64,000 nucleotides of DNA from Actinacidiphila bryophytorum (GCF_016916835.1 NZ_JAFFIX010000003.1:186001-250000); one strand, 5' to 3'. Positions 8,252 through 21,951 are shown, counted from the first letter of the stretch. Notes: generated by a model from the letters alone, not told the origin. Translations and numbers: made by a program.

Positions 8252-10921
8252 TCAGCCGCGGTCCCGGCGCAGCCACACCGCCGACAGCGGCGGCAGCGTC
8301 ATGGTGAGGCTGTGCGGGCGCCCGTGCCAGGGCGACGCCTCGGTCTTGATCTGGTCCGGCAGGGTCACCCCGCTGCCGCCGAAGCGCAGCTCGTCGGTGT
8401 TGAGCACCGGCGTCCACACCGCGGCGGGCGAGCCGAGCCGGTAGCCGTCGCGGACGACGGGCGAGAAGTTGCACACGCACAGCAGCGGTTCACCGGCCGC
8501 GTCGTAGCGCAGGTAGGCGAAGACGTTGTCCTCCGCGGCGCCGCCGTCGATCCACTCGAAGCCGCCCGGGTCGGTGTCGCGCTGCCACAGCGCGGGCGTG
8601 GCCGCGTAGACGGTGTTCAGCTCGCGCACCAGGTCGCGCACCCCGCGGTGGTCGCCGGCCGCCGAGTACTTGGGGTCCACCAGCCACCAGTCGGGGCCGC
8701 TCTCGTACGACCACTCGGCGCCCTGCGCGAACTCCTGGCCCATGAACAGCAGCTGCTTGCCCGGGTGGGACCACATGAAGCCCAGGTACGCGCGATGGGT
8801 CGCGCGCTGCTGCCACCAGTCGCCCGGGACCTTCGCCACCAGGGCGCCCTTGCCGTGCACGACCTCGTCGTGCGAGATGGGCAGGACGTAGTTCTCGCTG
8901 TACGCGTACACCATCGAGAACGTCATCTCGTTGTGGTGGTACTTGCGGTGCACCGGCTCGTGGCCGATGTAGCCGAGCGAGTCGTGCATCCAGCCCATGT
9001 TCCACTTCAGGCCGAAGCCGAGGCCGCCGAAACCGGTGTGGCCCACGTGGTGGGTCGCACGGGTGACGCCGTCCCAGGCGGTGGACTCCTCGGCGATCGT
9101 GATGACCCCGGGGCAGCGGCGGTAGACGGTGGCGTTCATCTCCTGCAGGAAGGCCACCGCGTCCAGGTTCTCCCGGCCGCCGTGCACGTTCGGCAGCCAG
9201 TCGCCGCCCTCGCGCGAGTAGTCCAGGTACAGCATCGAGGCCACGGCGTCGACCCGCAGGCCGTCGATGTGGAAGTCCTCGCACCAGTACACGGCGTTGG
9301 CGACCAGGAAGTTGCGCACCTCGGTGCGGCCGAAGTCGAATTCGAGGGTGCCCCAGTCCGGGTGCTCGGCCCGCCGCGGGTCGGCCGGCTCGTACAGGGG
9401 CTCGCCGTCGAAACGCGCCAGCGCCCAGTCGTCCTTCGGGAAGTGCGCCGGCACCCAGTCCATGATCACCCCGATCCCCGCCCGGTGCAGCGCGTCCACC
9501 AGGTACCGGAAGTCGTCCGGCGAACCCAGCCGCGGCATCGGCGCGTAGTACGAGGTGACCTGGTAGCCCCAGGACCCGCTGAAGGGGTGCCCGGCGATCG
9601 GCATCAGCTCCACGTGCGTGAAGCCCAGGTCCTTCACGTACGCCGGCAGCTGCTCGGCCAGCTCGCGGTACGTCAGGCCCGGCCGCCACGACGGCAGGTG
9701 CACCTCGTAGACGGAGAAGGGGGCGCGGTGCACGGGGGTGTCCGCGCGGCGGGCCATCCAGTCCGCGTCGCCCCACTCGAACGCCGACTCCGTCACCACC
9801 GACGCCGTCGCGGGCGGGACCTCGGTCGCCCGCGCCATCGGGTCCGCCTTCATGCTGTGCGAGCCGTCCGGGTGGGTGATGTCGTACTTGTACGCCGTCC
9901 CCGCGCCGACGCCCGGCACGAACAGCTCCCACACGCCGGAGGAGCCGAGCGAGCGCATCGGCAGCGACGTGCCGTCCCAGAAGGTGAAGTCCGCCGCGAG
10001 GCGGACGCCCCGGGCGTTCGGCGCCCACACCGCGAAGCGGGTGCCCTTCACTCCGGCGTGGGTCATGGGCTGCGAGCCCAGTGCCTTCCACAGCTGCTCG
10101 TGGCGGCCCTCGCGGATCAGGTGCAGGTCCAGCTCGCCGAGCGAGGGCAGGAAGCGGTAGGGGTCCTCGGTGAGGACCTCGTCGCCGTCGTACACCACCG
10201 CCAGGCGGTAGGCGGGGATCGCCTTGAGCGGCAGCAGCGCCGAGAACAGGCCGTCGCCCTCGGAGGGCAGGTCCACGCGGTTGCCGTCGGCGGTGACCAC
10301 GGCCACGCGCCGGGCGTACGGGCGCAGCGCCCGTACCCGCACTCCGCCCTTCTCGGGATGCGCCCCGAGCACCCCGTGCGGATCATGGTGCTCCCCGGCG
10401 AGCAACCGCCCCCGATCCGCTCCCGCAAGTGCCCCCTCGCGCTCCGACGCCGCCCCGGAGGGGCGGTTGCTCCCGTCCCCGGACCTTCCCTTCGCGGGTG
10501 GCTGGTCGCGCAGTTCCGCCCCCAGAGCTTCGCCCGGGGGGACCTCCGGCGCCTCCTGTGTGGTGCCCTCTGCGGCAGCGGCACCCTTGCGCTCCGACGC
10601 CGGCTTTTCAGGGGCGCGGGGAACTGCGCGCTCAGCCGGCTCCTGCGCCCGGGCCGTCACCGGCCGTGAGGGGCTGTTGCCGTCGGAGCCGGACCACCGG
10701 GCGGAGGGTGTGCTCTCCGCAGGAGGAGGGGTGGCGGGCGCCGTGCCCGAGGCAGGGGGGTGGGGGGTGGTGGCTCCGAGTCCGCGGGCTGCGGCCTCGG
10801 AGATGGCGCCGGTGGCAGGGGTACGTTCGTCGGTCACGGGCGCGGTCTCCTCGGGCGGTACGGGTGGTCCTGGCGGGGGCGGATTCGGGGTCGGCCGGGC
10901 CGACGGCGGGTTCGGGGTCAT
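8252..10921 (-). CDS. glgB: 1,4-alpha-glucan branching enzyme with long disordered N-terminus
   Basis: Introduces alpha-1,6 branches into glycogen. ATG 10921 overlaps the maltokinase stop as ATGA, giving 889 residues, about 150 more than usual. The first 190 or so residues are Pro/Ala/Glu-rich and probably disordered. Then come CBM48-type beta domains ([22 protein letters not shown]), and the GH13 barrel with nucleophile [16 protein letters not shown], acid/base [10 protein letters not shown] and [11 protein letters not shown]. The final domain ends VWLRRDRG. The disordered stretch contains sequence identical to a dispersed intergenic repeat (bases 10500-10630). A start inside that stretch, nearer the CBM48, cannot be ruled out, but the ATGA overlap favours the full form. 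It acts on the linear glucan made by GlgE. Confidence 0.95.
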   Translation of the reverse strand: MTPNPPSARPTPNPPPPGPPVPPEETAPVTDERTPATGAISEAAARGLGATTPHPPASGTAPATPPPAESTPSARWSGSDGNSPSRPVTARAQEPAERAVPRAPEKPASERKGAAAAEGTTQEAPEVPPGEALGAELRDQPPAKGRSGDGSNRPSGAASEREGALAGADRGRLLAGEHHDPHGVLGAHPEKGGVRVRALRPYARRVAVVTADGNRVDLPSEGDGLFSALLPLKAIPAYRLAVVYDGDEVLTEDPYRFLPSLGELDLHLIREGRHEQLWKALGSQPMTHAGVKGTRFAVWAPNARGVRLAADFTFWDGTSLPMRSLGSSGVWELFVPGVGAGTAYKYDITHPDGSHSMKADPMARATEVPPATASVVTESAFEWGDADWMARRADTPVHRAPFSVYEVHLPSWRPGLTYRELAEQLPAYVKDLGFTHVELMPIAGHPFSGSWGYQVTSYYAPMPRLGSPDDFRYLVDALHRAGIGVIMDWVPAHFPKDDWALARFDGEPLYEPADPRRAEHPDWGTLEFDFGRTEVRNFLVANAVYWCEDFHIDGLRVDAVASMLYLDYSREGGDWLPNVHGGRENLDAVAFLQEMNATVYRRCPGVITIAEESTAWDGVTRATHHVGHTGFGGLGFGLKWNMGWMHDSLGYIGHEPVHRKYHHNEMTFSMVYAYSENYVLPISHDEVVHGKGALVAKVPGDWWQQRATHRAYLGFMWSHPGKQLLFMGQEFAQGAEWSYESGPDWWLVDPKYSAAGDHRGVRDLVRELNTVYAATPALWQRDTDPGGFEWIDGGAAEDNVFAYLRYDAAGEPLLCVCNFSPVVRDGYRLGSPAAVWTPVLNTDELRFGGSGVTLPDQIKTEASPWHGRPHSLTMTLPPLSAVWLRRDRG
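10500..10630. repeat. Dispersed repeat arms inside the glgB coding sequence
   Basis: Bases 10609-10630 match 19900-19921 exactly over 22 bp (AGGGGCGCGGGGAACTGC core), and bases 10500-10517 carry the opposite arm (GGCTGGTCGCGCAGTTCC) seen at 20001-20018. The two arms are inverted relative to each other. They encode part of the Pro/Ala/Glu-rich N-terminus of GlgB (roughly residues 97-141). Confidence 0.8.
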
Positions 10922-12405
10922 ACGGACGTGGCCAGTCTGGCCAGGGCCGAGAGCGGGATCGGCAGCCAGGCCGGCCGGTGCCTGGCCTCGTAGCGGGCCT
11001 CGTAGACGGCCTTGTCCGTCTCGAAGGCCCGTATCAGCACGGGCTGTTCGCGCGGGTCGGTGCCGGAGACGGCCGCGTACCCGGTGCAGTAGGCGTCGCG
11101 GTGCCTGGCCGCCCAGGGGCCGTTGCCGCTGTGGTGGGCGGCGTAGTCGAAGGACCGCAGCATGCCGGCGACGTCCTGCACGGGCGGCGCGGCCTTGCGG
11201 CGCTCGGCCAGCGGGCGGGCGGGCTCGCCCTCGAAGTCGATCAGCACCCACTCCCCGGCCGGCCCGCGCAGCGCCTGGCCGAGGTGGAGGTCGCCGTGGA
11301 TGCGCTGGGCGGTGACAGCGTGGCCGGGCAGTGTGCCGGCGCCGAGTTTGGCGAGGTCGTCGAAGGCGGAGCGCAGCGCGGCGGCGTAGGGGCGTACCGC
11401 GGCGACCTCGGCGGCGGTCTCGTCGAGCCGGCGGGCCATGCCGGCCGCCATGCGTTCCAGGGCCTCGCCGCCCAGCGCCCGTACCGGAAGGGCGGCCGCC
11501 AGCGAGGCGTGCACCTCGGCGGTGGCGCGGCCCAGCGCTGCGGCCTCGGCGCGGAAGTCGCCGTCTTCTGCGACGCTGGCCAGCGCGAGCGCCCAGCCGT
11601 CGGACGAGCCGGGCAGGAAGCGCTGGAGTACGCCGAGGGTGGTGGGCTCCTCGGCGGCGGGTCCCGGCCCCGGCTCCAGCGACTCGAACCAGGCCACGGG
11701 TTCCGCGACCCGCCGGGAGCCGGCGCGGGCCAGCGCGAGGGAGAGTTCGAGGTCGGGGTTGGTGCCGGGGGAGACGCGGCGGAAGAGCTTGAGGATGTAG
11801 GCGTCGCCGTAGACGACGGAGGTGTTGGACTGCTCCGCGGTGGACACCCGGGGCGCGAGCGCGGGCGGGAAGACGGCGTGCGGCTCGGTGGTGAAGCGCA
11901 GCCGCCCGGTGCGGCCGGGCATCCTGAGGCGTTCCAGGAGCAGCGCGGCCAGCCGGGGGTCGTGCGGGGCGTCGTAGAGCGTCAGCCCGTCGTAGGGGCC
12001 GCCGACGGCGGGTCCCAGCGCGGTGCGCACCAGTGCGGACGGCAGCAGCGGATGCGCGCCGAGCAGCAGTTGGTAGCAGTCTGCTGGCCGGCCCGGCTGC
12101 TCGACGTCGACCAGCACGTGCAGCAGTCCGAGCGGCCCGTGCGAGCCGCCGGGCGGCATCAGCTCGGTGGCCCCGGCCAGCCGGAAGCCGTTGATGGGCA
12201 GGCCCTTGCCGGCGAACCAGCGCTGCCGCGGCAGCCAGCCGCGCAGCAGCGGTTCGAGGGAGCGCAGCAGCCCGGGTGCCACGGACGGCGTAACGGCCGG
12301 GGCGGCGGGCGGGGGAGCGGGCGCGGCGGCGGAGCCCGGCGCTCCGGTGGGTGCGGGGGCGGTGGGGGGCGCGGAGGGGACACGGGTCCAGGAGCTGTCC
12401 GACAT
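10918..12405 (-). CDS. mak: Maltokinase
   Basis: Phosphorylates maltose with ATP to maltose 1-phosphate, the donor used by GlgE. The 495-residue protein has an N-terminal Pro/Ala-rich leader of about 40 residues, then an aminoglycoside-phosphotransferase-like fold: [17 protein letters not shown] at the start, the catalytic loop [11 protein letters not shown], and the metal motif [16 protein letters not shown] 12405 (MSDSSW) was chosen; the longer frame upstream has no family resemblance. The gene lies between treS and glgB on the same strand and overlaps glgB by four bases. Called pep2 in older Streptomyces annotation. Some actinobacteria fuse treS and mak; here they are separate. Confidence 0.94.
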   Translation of the reverse strand: MSDSSWTRVPSAPPTAPAPTGAPGSAAAPAPPPAAPAVTPSVAPGLLRSLEPLLRGWLPRQRWFAGKGLPINGFRLAGATELMPPGGSHGPLGLLHVLVDVEQPGRPADCYQLLLGAHPLLPSALVRTALGPAVGGPYDGLTLYDAPHDPRLAALLLERLRMPGRTGRLRFTTEPHAVFPPALAPRVSTAEQSNTSVVYGDAYILKLFRRVSPGTNPDLELSLALARAGSRRVAEPVAWFESLEPGPGPAAEEPTTLGVLQRFLPGSSDGWALALASVAEDGDFRAEAAALGRATAEVHASLAAALPVRALGGEALERMAAGMARRLDETAAEVAAVRPYAAALRSAFDDLAKLGAGTLPGHAVTAQRIHGDLHLGQALRGPAGEWVLIDFEGEPARPLAERRKAAPPVQDVAGMLRSFDYAAHHSGNGPWAARHRDAYCTGYAAVSGTDPREQPVLIRAFETDKAVYEARYEARHRPAWLPIPLSALARLATSV

Positions 12406-12737
12406 GACGTCCTTTCCCCGGGGAGTCGCGCACCCGGCCGCTTCGACGAGCGGCAGGGGCGCCAGCCTCCCGGATGACGGGTTCGGGCTGTCCGGCGACA
12501 CGGGGAGCCTGCCCCGGGCGGGTGACAGGAAACCGCCGTACGGCCCGCCCGCGTAACGTTCCGGTTGCCTCCCGGCGTACCGGTCGTGCGGTCGGCGCAC
12601 ACGGAGCCTGCTCGCCTCGCGAACGGGGTGTGTCCGGTTGATCCGGTGACGGTGGCATACGTCCGGATACCTCTGGATCCTGCCAAAGGTGCGTCAGGCC
12701 CGCTACTCGGGCGCGCTCCTGGGGGTCCTTCGGGCGC
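12406..12737. other. Non-coding stretch upstream of mak
   Basis: About 330 bp with no supported gene. It must hold the ribosome-binding region and probably a promoter for mak-glgB, because a terminator-like hairpin separates them from treS. I see no clear -35/-10 pair and no strong operator palindrome. Confidence 0.4.
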
Positions 12738-12762
12738 GGGGGGCCGGACGGGCCGGCCCCCC
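12738..12762 (-). terminator. Hairpin after treS
   Basis: A 10-bp all-GC stem (GGGGGGCCGG / CCGGCCCCCC) with a five-base loop starts five bases past the treS stop. It suggests the glgE-treS message ends here and mak-glgB has its own promoter, or is reached by read-through. Confidence 0.65.
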
Positions 12763-12766
12763 GCCG

Positions 12767-16449
<3,683 letters not shown>

Positions 16450-17098
16450 TTCCTCACCTGACAGCGCTGGGTACGGGACGACGACTTCCGCTCTTTTTAA
16501 CTGCTCTTGGCGTTGTCGGCCTGCCTGCGGGGCCGCGGCCCCCCGCGATCACCCGGGTGGCGGTGACAGGTCCGTTCGGGTGCCCGCGCCGGGTCCCGGC
16601 AAACGAGGCGGGAGCTGTGCACCGGGGAGCCTGCCCAGGGTCTACGCGCGACACGCGCCACCTGACGGCGTTTCGGTAGCGCGCCGCGAGTGCTCTGATC
16701 CGTGCCGCCGCGGCACCCCGGCAGCGCCCGCCGGGGCCGCGCCCGTGGCGTCCCGGCGAGTCCGGATTCGTACCTCCGTGCGCGCCCCCGGATGCGCCCC
16801 CGCGTACGCCCCAGGCGGTCGCGGAGCCGCAGTTGTGCTCCCCGCGGGCCGTGTGATCCAAGCCACCAGCATCGCACCGCGCGGCCGGGTGTGCACGGCT
16901 GTCGGCATCCCTGACCGGCACTCCGGCACGCCCGGAACGCGCACGACATTTTCCGGCCTCCTGTCGTACACCCGGCTGAACGCGCCCGCGCCCGCGCACC
17001 GCTGACGCTCACTCCTGTGAGCCGCCGTTCGAGCGTTTGAACCACCGGATCGGGGACAGGACCGGCGGGCGGAAGGCCCGCCGGGCTACGGTCGGAGG
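16450..17098. other. Divergent regulatory region between glgE and glgP
   Basis: About 650 bp with no supported gene; the open frames here have arginine/alanine-rich shadow composition. It must contain promoters for glgE (left) and glgP (right). An imperfect 16-bp palindrome GTTCGAGCGTTTGAAC (17027-17042, 6 of 8 positions paired) lies 57 bp before the glgP start and could be an operator. GGAGGG sits directly before the glgP GTG. Confidence 0.5.
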
Positions 17099-19708
17099 GT
17101 GAAGGCTATCCGTCGATTCACCGTGCGCACCGTCCTGCCGGAACCTCTGCGCCCGCTGGGGGGTCTGGCCCAGAACCTCCGCTGGTCGTGGCACCAGGAG
17201 ACCAGGGAGCTTTTCCAGAGCGTCGACCCCGAGGGCTGGCGGGCAGCCCAGGGCGACCCCGTACGCCTGCTCGGCACGGTCGGCAAGGACCGGCTCGCCG
17301 CACTGGCCGTCGACCGGCGCTTCCTGCGCCGGCTGACCGCCGCCGCAGAAGACCTCGCCGACTACACCTCCAGCCCCCGCTGGTACCAGGAGCAGACCGA
17401 CCTGCCCGCCGCCATCGCCTACTTCTCACCCGAGTTCGGCATCACCTTCGCCCTGCCGCAGTACTCGGGCGGCCTGGGCATCCTGGCCGGCGACCACCTC
17501 AAGGCGGCCAGCGACCTCGGGGTGCCGCTCATCGGCGTCGGCCTGCTCTACCGGCACGGCTACTTCCGCCAGACCCTCTCCCGCGAGGGCTGGCAGCAGG
17601 AGCAGTACCCGGTGCTCGACCCCAACTCGCTGCCCGTCACACCGCTGCGCGAGGCCGACGGCAGCCCCGCCCGGATAAGCCTGGTGCTGCCCGGCGGCCG
17701 GGCGCTGCACGCCAGGATCTGGAAGGCCCAGGTCGGCCGGGTGCCGCTGCTGCTGCTCGACTCCGACGTCGAGGGCAACCAGGCCGCCGAGCGCGACGTC
17801 ACCGACCGGCTCTACGGCGGCGGCAGCGAGCACCGGCTGCTCCAGGAGATGCTGCTCGGCATCGGCGGGGTCCGCGCCGTGCGCGCCTACTGCCGGATCA
17901 CCGGCCACCCCGAGCCCGAGGTCTTCCACACCAACGAGGGCCACGCCGGCTTCCTCGGCCTGGAACGCATCCGCGAGCTGTCCCTCGACGGCCTGGACTT
18001 CGACGCGGCACTCGAAGCGGTCAGGGCCGGCACCGTCTTCACCACCCACACCCCCGTGCCCGCCGGCATCGACCGCTTCGACCGCGAACTGGTCGCCCGC
18101 CACCTCGGCGACGGCGGCGAACTGGCCGGCGTCGACACCGGGCGGATCCTCGAACTCGGCATGGAGACCCACCGCGGCGGCGACCCCAACCTGTTCAACA
18201 TGGCCGTCATGGGCCTGCGGCTCGCCCAGCGCGCCAACGGCGTGTCCACGCTGCACGGCGCCGTCAGCCGGGAGATGTTCGCCGGGCTGTGGCCGGGATT
18301 CGACCCCGAGGACGTGCCCATCACGTCCATCACCAACGGGGTGCACGCCCCCACCTGGGTGGCCCCCGAGGTGCTGCGGCTCGGCGCCCGGCAGATCGGC
18401 GCGCAGCACGCGGAGGACGCGCTGATGATCGGCGGCACCGACCGCTGGGAGGCTATGGGCGGCATCCCCGACACCGCGATCTGGGAGCTGCGCCGGGAAC
18501 TGCGCGAGCAGCTCGTCGAGGACGTACGCGTCCGGCTGCGCGCCTCCTGGCGGCAGCGCGGTGCGGGCGAGGCGGAACTCGGCTGGACCGACCACGTCCT
18601 CGACCCCGACGTCCTCACCATCGGCTTCGCCCGCCGGGTCCCCTCCTACAAGCGGCTCACCCTGATGCTGCGCGACCAGGACCGGCTCATGGAGCTGCTG
18701 CTGCACCCCGAGCGGCCGATCCAGATCGTCGTCGCAGGCAAGGCGCACCCCGCCGACGACAGCGGCAAGCGCCTGGTGCAGGAACTGGTCCGCTTCACCG
18801 ACGACCCCCGGGTGCGGCACCGCATCGTCTTCCTGCCCGACTACGACATGCGCATGGCCCGGCTGCTCTACCCCGGCTGCGACGTCTGGCTCAACAACCC
18901 GCTGCGCCCCCTGGAGGCCTGCGGCACCTCGGGCATGAAGGCCGCGCTCAACGGCTGCCTCAACCTGTCGGTGCTCGACGGCTGGTGGGACGAGTGGTTC
19001 GACGGCGCCAACGGCTGGGCGATCCCCACCGCCGACGGCATCACCGACGAGGACCGGCGCGACGAGCTGGAGGCCGCCGCGCTCTACAACCTGCTGGAGA
19101 ACCAGGTCGCCCCGCGCTTCTACGACCACGGCTCGCGCGGGCTGCCGCAGCGGTGGATCGAGATGGTCAGGCACACCCTGACCACGCTCGGCCCGAAGGT
19201 GCTCGCCGGGCGCATGGTCCGCGACTACGTCACCGAGCTGTACGCGCCCGCTGCCAGGTCGCACCGCGCCATACAGGGTCCCGCGGCCGTCGACCTGGCC
19301 GAGTGGAAGCGCCGGGTACGCCGGCAGTGGCCGCAGGTCTCCGTGGACCACGTGGAGACCGACTCCGTCGAGGGCACCCCGGAACTGGGCTCCACGCTCA
19401 CCCTGCGCACCCAGATCACCCTGGGCGGCCTCGACCCCGCAGACGTCGACGTCCAGCTCCTGTCGGGCCGCGTCGACACCGCGGACCGGCTGGCCTCGCC
19501 GACGATCCTGTCCCTCAAGCCGACCGGGCGCCCCGACATCTCGGGCCGCCACTCCTACGAAGGTCCCCTCACCCTCGACCGCACCGGCTCCTTCGGTTAC
19601 ACCGTCCGCGTCCTCCCGGCCCACCCCCTCCTCGCCACCCCGGCCGAACTCGGACTAGTGGCTGTTCCGCCCGAAGCCACGGGTATGACGGCAGGCGTCC
19701 TCCGCTAA
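17099..19708 (+). CDS. glgP: Glycogen (alpha-glucan) phosphorylase
   Basis: Releases glucose 1-phosphate from alpha-1,4 glucan by phosphorolysis (GT35, PLP-dependent). The 869-residue protein is the actinobacterial form with an N-terminal DUF3417-type domain (PEPLRPLGGLAQNLRWSWH). Core motifs include YFSPEFGITFALPQYSGGLG, VFHTNEGHAGFLGLERI, RRVPSYKRLTLML, and the PLP-lysine region EACGTSGMKAALNGCLNLS. GTG 17099 follows a GGAGGG ribosome-binding site. It is divergent from the glgE operon, opposing synthesis with breakdown, and may also act on the maltosyl-extended glucan to recycle it. It is followed by a repeat array rather than another gene on its strand. Confidence 0.95.
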   Translation: MKAIRRFTVRTVLPEPLRPLGGLAQNLRWSWHQETRELFQSVDPEGWRAAQGDPVRLLGTVGKDRLAALAVDRRFLRRLTAAAEDLADYTSSPRWYQEQTDLPAAIAYFSPEFGITFALPQYSGGLGILAGDHLKAASDLGVPLIGVGLLYRHGYFRQTLSREGWQQEQYPVLDPNSLPVTPLREADGSPARISLVLPGGRALHARIWKAQVGRVPLLLLDSDVEGNQAAERDVTDRLYGGGSEHRLLQEMLLGIGGVRAVRAYCRITGHPEPEVFHTNEGHAGFLGLERIRELSLDGLDFDAALEAVRAGTVFTTHTPVPAGIDRFDRELVARHLGDGGELAGVDTGRILELGMETHRGGDPNLFNMAVMGLRLAQRANGVSTLHGAVSREMFAGLWPGFDPEDVPITSITNGVHAPTWVAPEVLRLGARQIGAQHAEDALMIGGTDRWEAMGGIPDTAIWELRRELREQLVEDVRVRLRASWRQRGAGEAELGWTDHVLDPDVLTIGFARRVPSYKRLTLMLRDQDRLMELLLHPERPIQIVVAGKAHPADDSGKRLVQELVRFTDDPRVRHRIVFLPDYDMRMARLLYPGCDVWLNNPLRPLEACGTSGMKAALNGCLNLSVLDGWWDEWFDGANGWAIPTADGITDEDRRDELEAAALYNLLENQVAPRFYDHGSRGLPQRWIEMVRHTLTTLGPKVLAGRMVRDYVTELYAPAARSHRAIQGPAAVDLAEWKRRVRRQWPQVSVDHVETDSVEGTPELGSTLTLRTQITLGGLDPADVDVQLLSGRVDTADRLASPTILSLKPTGRPDISGRHSYEGPLTLDRTGSFGYTVRVLPAHPLLATPAELGLVAVPPEATGMTAGVLR

Positions 19709-19740
19709 CCCCCTGCGGGGGCGCCCCTTCGCCTGACGGC

Positions 19741-19899
19741 GAGCGTTTCAGGGGCGCGGCCCCTCGGGGGGCGCCCCTGCGCTTGGCGGCGAGCGTTTTC
19801 AGGGGCGCGGCCCCTGCGGGGTGCCCGTGCGCTTGGCGGCGAGCGTTTTCAGGGGCGCGGCCCCTCGGGGGGCGCCCCTGTGTCGGGCGGCGAGCGTTT
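19741..19899. repeat. 50-51 bp GC-rich tandem repeat, about three copies
   Basis: Units begin at GAGCGTTT at 19741, 19791, 19841 and a partial at 19892, so the period is 50, 50, 51 bp. Each unit contains the palindromic core GGGGCGCGGCCCC followed by a G-run and GCGCCCCTG. A decayed copy precedes the first unit (19709-19740). It is non-coding and lies between convergent genes. Confidence 0.85.
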
Positions 19900-20029
19900 C
19901 AGGGGCGCGGGGAACTGCGCGCGCAACCCACCACCGGCCGGTGGTCCGGCACGGACCGAAGAGCCCCTTTGGGTCGGTGACGACCCGCGCGCCCGGTGGG
20001 GGCTGGTCGCGCAGTTCCCCGCGCCCCTG
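19900..20029. repeat. Dispersed inverted-repeat element, long hairpin
   Basis: A perfect 22-bp inverted repeat (19900-19921 and 20008-20029; core AGGGGCGCGGGGAACTGC and complement) encloses 86 bp, with partial pairing continuing inside (CCACCGGCCGGTGG, GGTGGGGGCTGG). The same arms appear inside glgB. It sits between the glgP and helicase stops, where the folded RNA could end transcription on both strands. The rest of the gap to 20091 shows no gene. Confidence 0.8.
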
Positions 20030-20091
20030 ATGGCTCGGCCCCCCCGGAAGGGGCACCCCCCGGAGGGGCGCTCTCTGCGGAGGGGGCGGGG

Positions 20092-21453
20092 TCAGGCTGC
20101 GCGACGGCCGTTGCTGCCTCGGGCGCGACGGCCGGCGGCGCCGCCGCGGCCTGCGGCCGCGCCGGGGCCGGTGCGGCGGCCGGCGGGGTTGCCGCCGGAG
20201 CGGCGGCGCGCGGCGGGCTTCGCGGCGGGAGCCGCGGGGGCCGGGGCCGCCGGGAGGGCGACAGGAGTCCCCGACGGCTTGCGGGCACCGGTGATGCGCA
20301 CGAGATCCGGGTCGCCGGGCCGGACCCTGGCGGTGGCCGGGCGGATACCGGCCTGGGCCATGAGCCTGGCGTTCTCCCGCCGCTGCTCGGGCAGCACGAG
20401 GGTGACCACGGTCCCGGACTCGCCCGCACGCGCAGTGCGCCCGCCCCGGTGCAGGTAGTCCTTCGCCTCGGTCGGCGGGTCGACGTTCACGACGAGGTCG
20501 AGCCCGTCGATGTGGATGCCGCGCGCGGCGACGTTCGTGGCGACGAGCGCGTCGGCCGAACCCGTGCGGAACTGGTCGAGCGCCCGGTTGCGCTGCGGCT
20601 GCGACTTGCCGCCGTGCAGCGCCACCGCCCGTACGCCCTGGCCGAGCAGGTGCTTGGTGAGCCGGTCGGCACCCCGCTTGGTGCCGACGAACATGATCAC
20701 CCCGCCCTTGCGGGCGGCGATCTCCGCGGTGACCGCGCGCTTGGTGGACTCGTCGACGTGCAGCACGTGGTGCTCCATCGTGGTGACGGTCGCGGCCGAC
20801 GGGTCCACGGAGTGGGTGACGGGCTTGTCGAGGAAGCGCTTGACGAGCTTGTCGACATTGCGGTCCAGTGTCGCCGAGAACAGCATCCGCTGCCCGTCGG
20901 GGCGCACCTGTTCGAGCAGCCGGGTGACCTGCGGCAGGAAGCCCATGTCGGCCATCTGGTCGGCCTCGTCCAGCACGGTCACCGCGACCCGGTCCAGCGC
21001 GCAGGCGCGCCGGTCGATGAGGTCGGCGAGCCGCCCGGGCGTGGCGACCAGCACCTCGGCACCGGCCTTGAGCGCGGCGGTCTGCCGGTTGATGGAGGCG
21101 CCGCCGACGACCGCGGTGATCCGCAGCCCGAGCACCTTCGCGTACGGGTCGAGCGCCTCGGTGACCTGCCCGGCCAGCTCGCGCGTCGGGACCAGCACCA
21201 GTGCCAGCGGGCGCCTGGCCTCGGCCCGCCGGCCCGCGGCCTTGGTGCGGGTCAGCAGGGGCAGCCCGAAGGCCAGCGTCTTGCCCGAGCCGGTCCTGCC
21301 GCGGCCCAGCACGTCGCGGCCGGCGAGTGAGTCGGGGAGGGTGGCGGCCTGGATCGGGAACGGCTCGGTCACCCCGTGGGCTTCCAGGGCGGCGACGAGC
21401 GCCGGGTCCAGCGGAAGCTGGGAGAAGAGTGTGACGGGTGACACAGAGGACAC
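20092..21453 (-). CDS. DEAD-box ATP-dependent RNA helicase
   Basis: RNA unwinding and ribonucleoprotein remodelling, likely in cold or ribosome biogenesis. The 453-residue protein has the full motif series: Q motif FPIQAATLPDSL, Walker A GRTGSGKT, PTREL, DEAD in TVLDEADQMADMG, SAT in LFSATLDR, HGGKSQPQRNR, ARGIHIDGLDLVV and HRGGRTARAG. The tail of about 80 residues is Arg/Gly/Ala-rich and probably binds RNA. GTG 21453 was chosen; an in-frame GTG four codons later is possible. It lies directly downstream of cspA on the same strand, separated by a terminator hairpin, which links it functionally to cold-shock RNA handling. Confidence 0.94.
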   Translation of the reverse strand: MSSVSPVTLFSQLPLDPALVAALEAHGVTEPFPIQAATLPDSLAGRDVLGRGRTGSGKTLAFGLPLLTRTKAAGRRAEARRPLALVLVPTRELAGQVTEALDPYAKVLGLRITAVVGGASINRQTAALKAGAEVLVATPGRLADLIDRRACALDRVAVTVLDEADQMADMGFLPQVTRLLEQVRPDGQRMLFSATLDRNVDKLVKRFLDKPVTHSVDPSAATVTTMEHHVLHVDESTKRAVTAEIAARKGGVIMFVGTKRGADRLTKHLLGQGVRAVALHGGKSQPQRNRALDQFRTGSADALVATNVAARGIHIDGLDLVVNVDPPTEAKDYLHRGGRTARAGESGTVVTLVLPEQRRENARLMAQAGIRPATARVRPGDPDLVRITGARKPSGTPVALPAAPAPAAPAAKPAARRRSGGNPAGRRTGPGAAAGRGGAAGRRARGSNGRRAA

Positions 21454-21498
21454 GGGCGTTTCCTTACCTCGGGCCGCCGGTGCGGCGGCTGCATGCGA

Positions 21499-21526
21499 GA
21501 GGCCCGCACCGTGCGGTGCGGGCCTC
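21499..21526 (-). terminator. Terminator after cspA
   Basis: Perfect 12-bp stem GAGGCCCGCACC / GGTGCGGGCCTC with a GTGC loop, between cspA and the helicase gene. Some read-through into the helicase would couple the two. Confidence 0.75.
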
Positions 21527-21560
21527 CCATGACCGGGCGCAGCGGCCCGGCAGACGCCGG

Positions 21561-21764
21561 TCAGAGCGCCCGGATGTTCTCCGCCTGCGGGCCCTTCTGG
21601 CCCTGGGTGACGTCGAACTCGACCTTCTGGCCCTCAAGCAGCTCGCGGTAGCCCTGCGACTGGATGTTCGAGTAGTGGGCGAAGACGTCGGAGCCGCCGC
21701 CGTCCTGCTCGATGAAGCCGAAGCCCTTTTCCGAGTTGAACCACTTCACGGTTCCGGTAGCCAT
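21561..21764 (-). CDS. cspA: CspA-family cold-shock protein
   Basis: Small single-stranded nucleic-acid-binding protein acting as an RNA chaperone. The 67 residues form one cold-shock domain: [20 protein letters not shown] contains RNP1 (KGFGFI), and DVFAHYSNI contains RNP2-like VFAHY. The ATG at 21764 has a good GGAGA site six bases upstream. The open frame extends further upstream but has no similarity. The length and the ending GPQAENI are typical of actinobacterial CspA proteins, of which streptomycetes carry several; which paralogue this is cannot be told. Confidence 0.95.
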   Translation of the reverse strand: MATGTVKWFNSEKGFGFIEQDGGGSDVFAHYSNIQSQGYRELLEGQKVEFDVTQGQKGPQAENIRAL

Positions 21765-21900
21765 AATCAATCTCCTACTGGTGGGGCAGTTTCCAGATCC
21801 GCACTGTACGGATCCGGGTCGCTGTAGATGATCACCCCACACCGGAGAATTCCGGCAAAAACAAAAGTGCGCCCGGGGGATCGCAATCATCCAGGCGCAC
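21765..21900 (-). promoter_or_regulatory. cspA leader region
   Basis: Roughly 130 bp upstream of cspA are less GC-rich than the surroundings. On the sense (minus) strand there is a U-rich tract (complement of 21853-21862) and a GATCCG/CGGATC inverted repeat (21796-21801 and 21809-21814) that would form a small hairpin near the ribosome-binding site. Structured leaders of this kind are common in cold-shock genes; thermosensing here is inference. Confidence 0.4.
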
Positions 21901-21951
21901 GCAAAGTTCTGGGTACCACAACTGCAACAGGGCCAACCCTACCAGACCGCG

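Noticed and set aside
8252..12658. A 1468-codon frame covering glgB and mak
   Set aside because: Only the part from 10921 downward is GlgB; the rest is Arg/Ala/Pro-rich shadow of maltokinase in another frame.
17027..17042. A LexA (SOS) box upstream of glgP
   Set aside because: The arms are GTTC...GAAC, opposite in order to the GAAC-N4-GTTC LexA core; at most an imperfect operator for another regulator.
19741..19899. Regular 50-bp repeats as a possible CRISPR array
   Set aside because: There are no unique spacers; the units are contiguous tandem copies and no cas genes are present.
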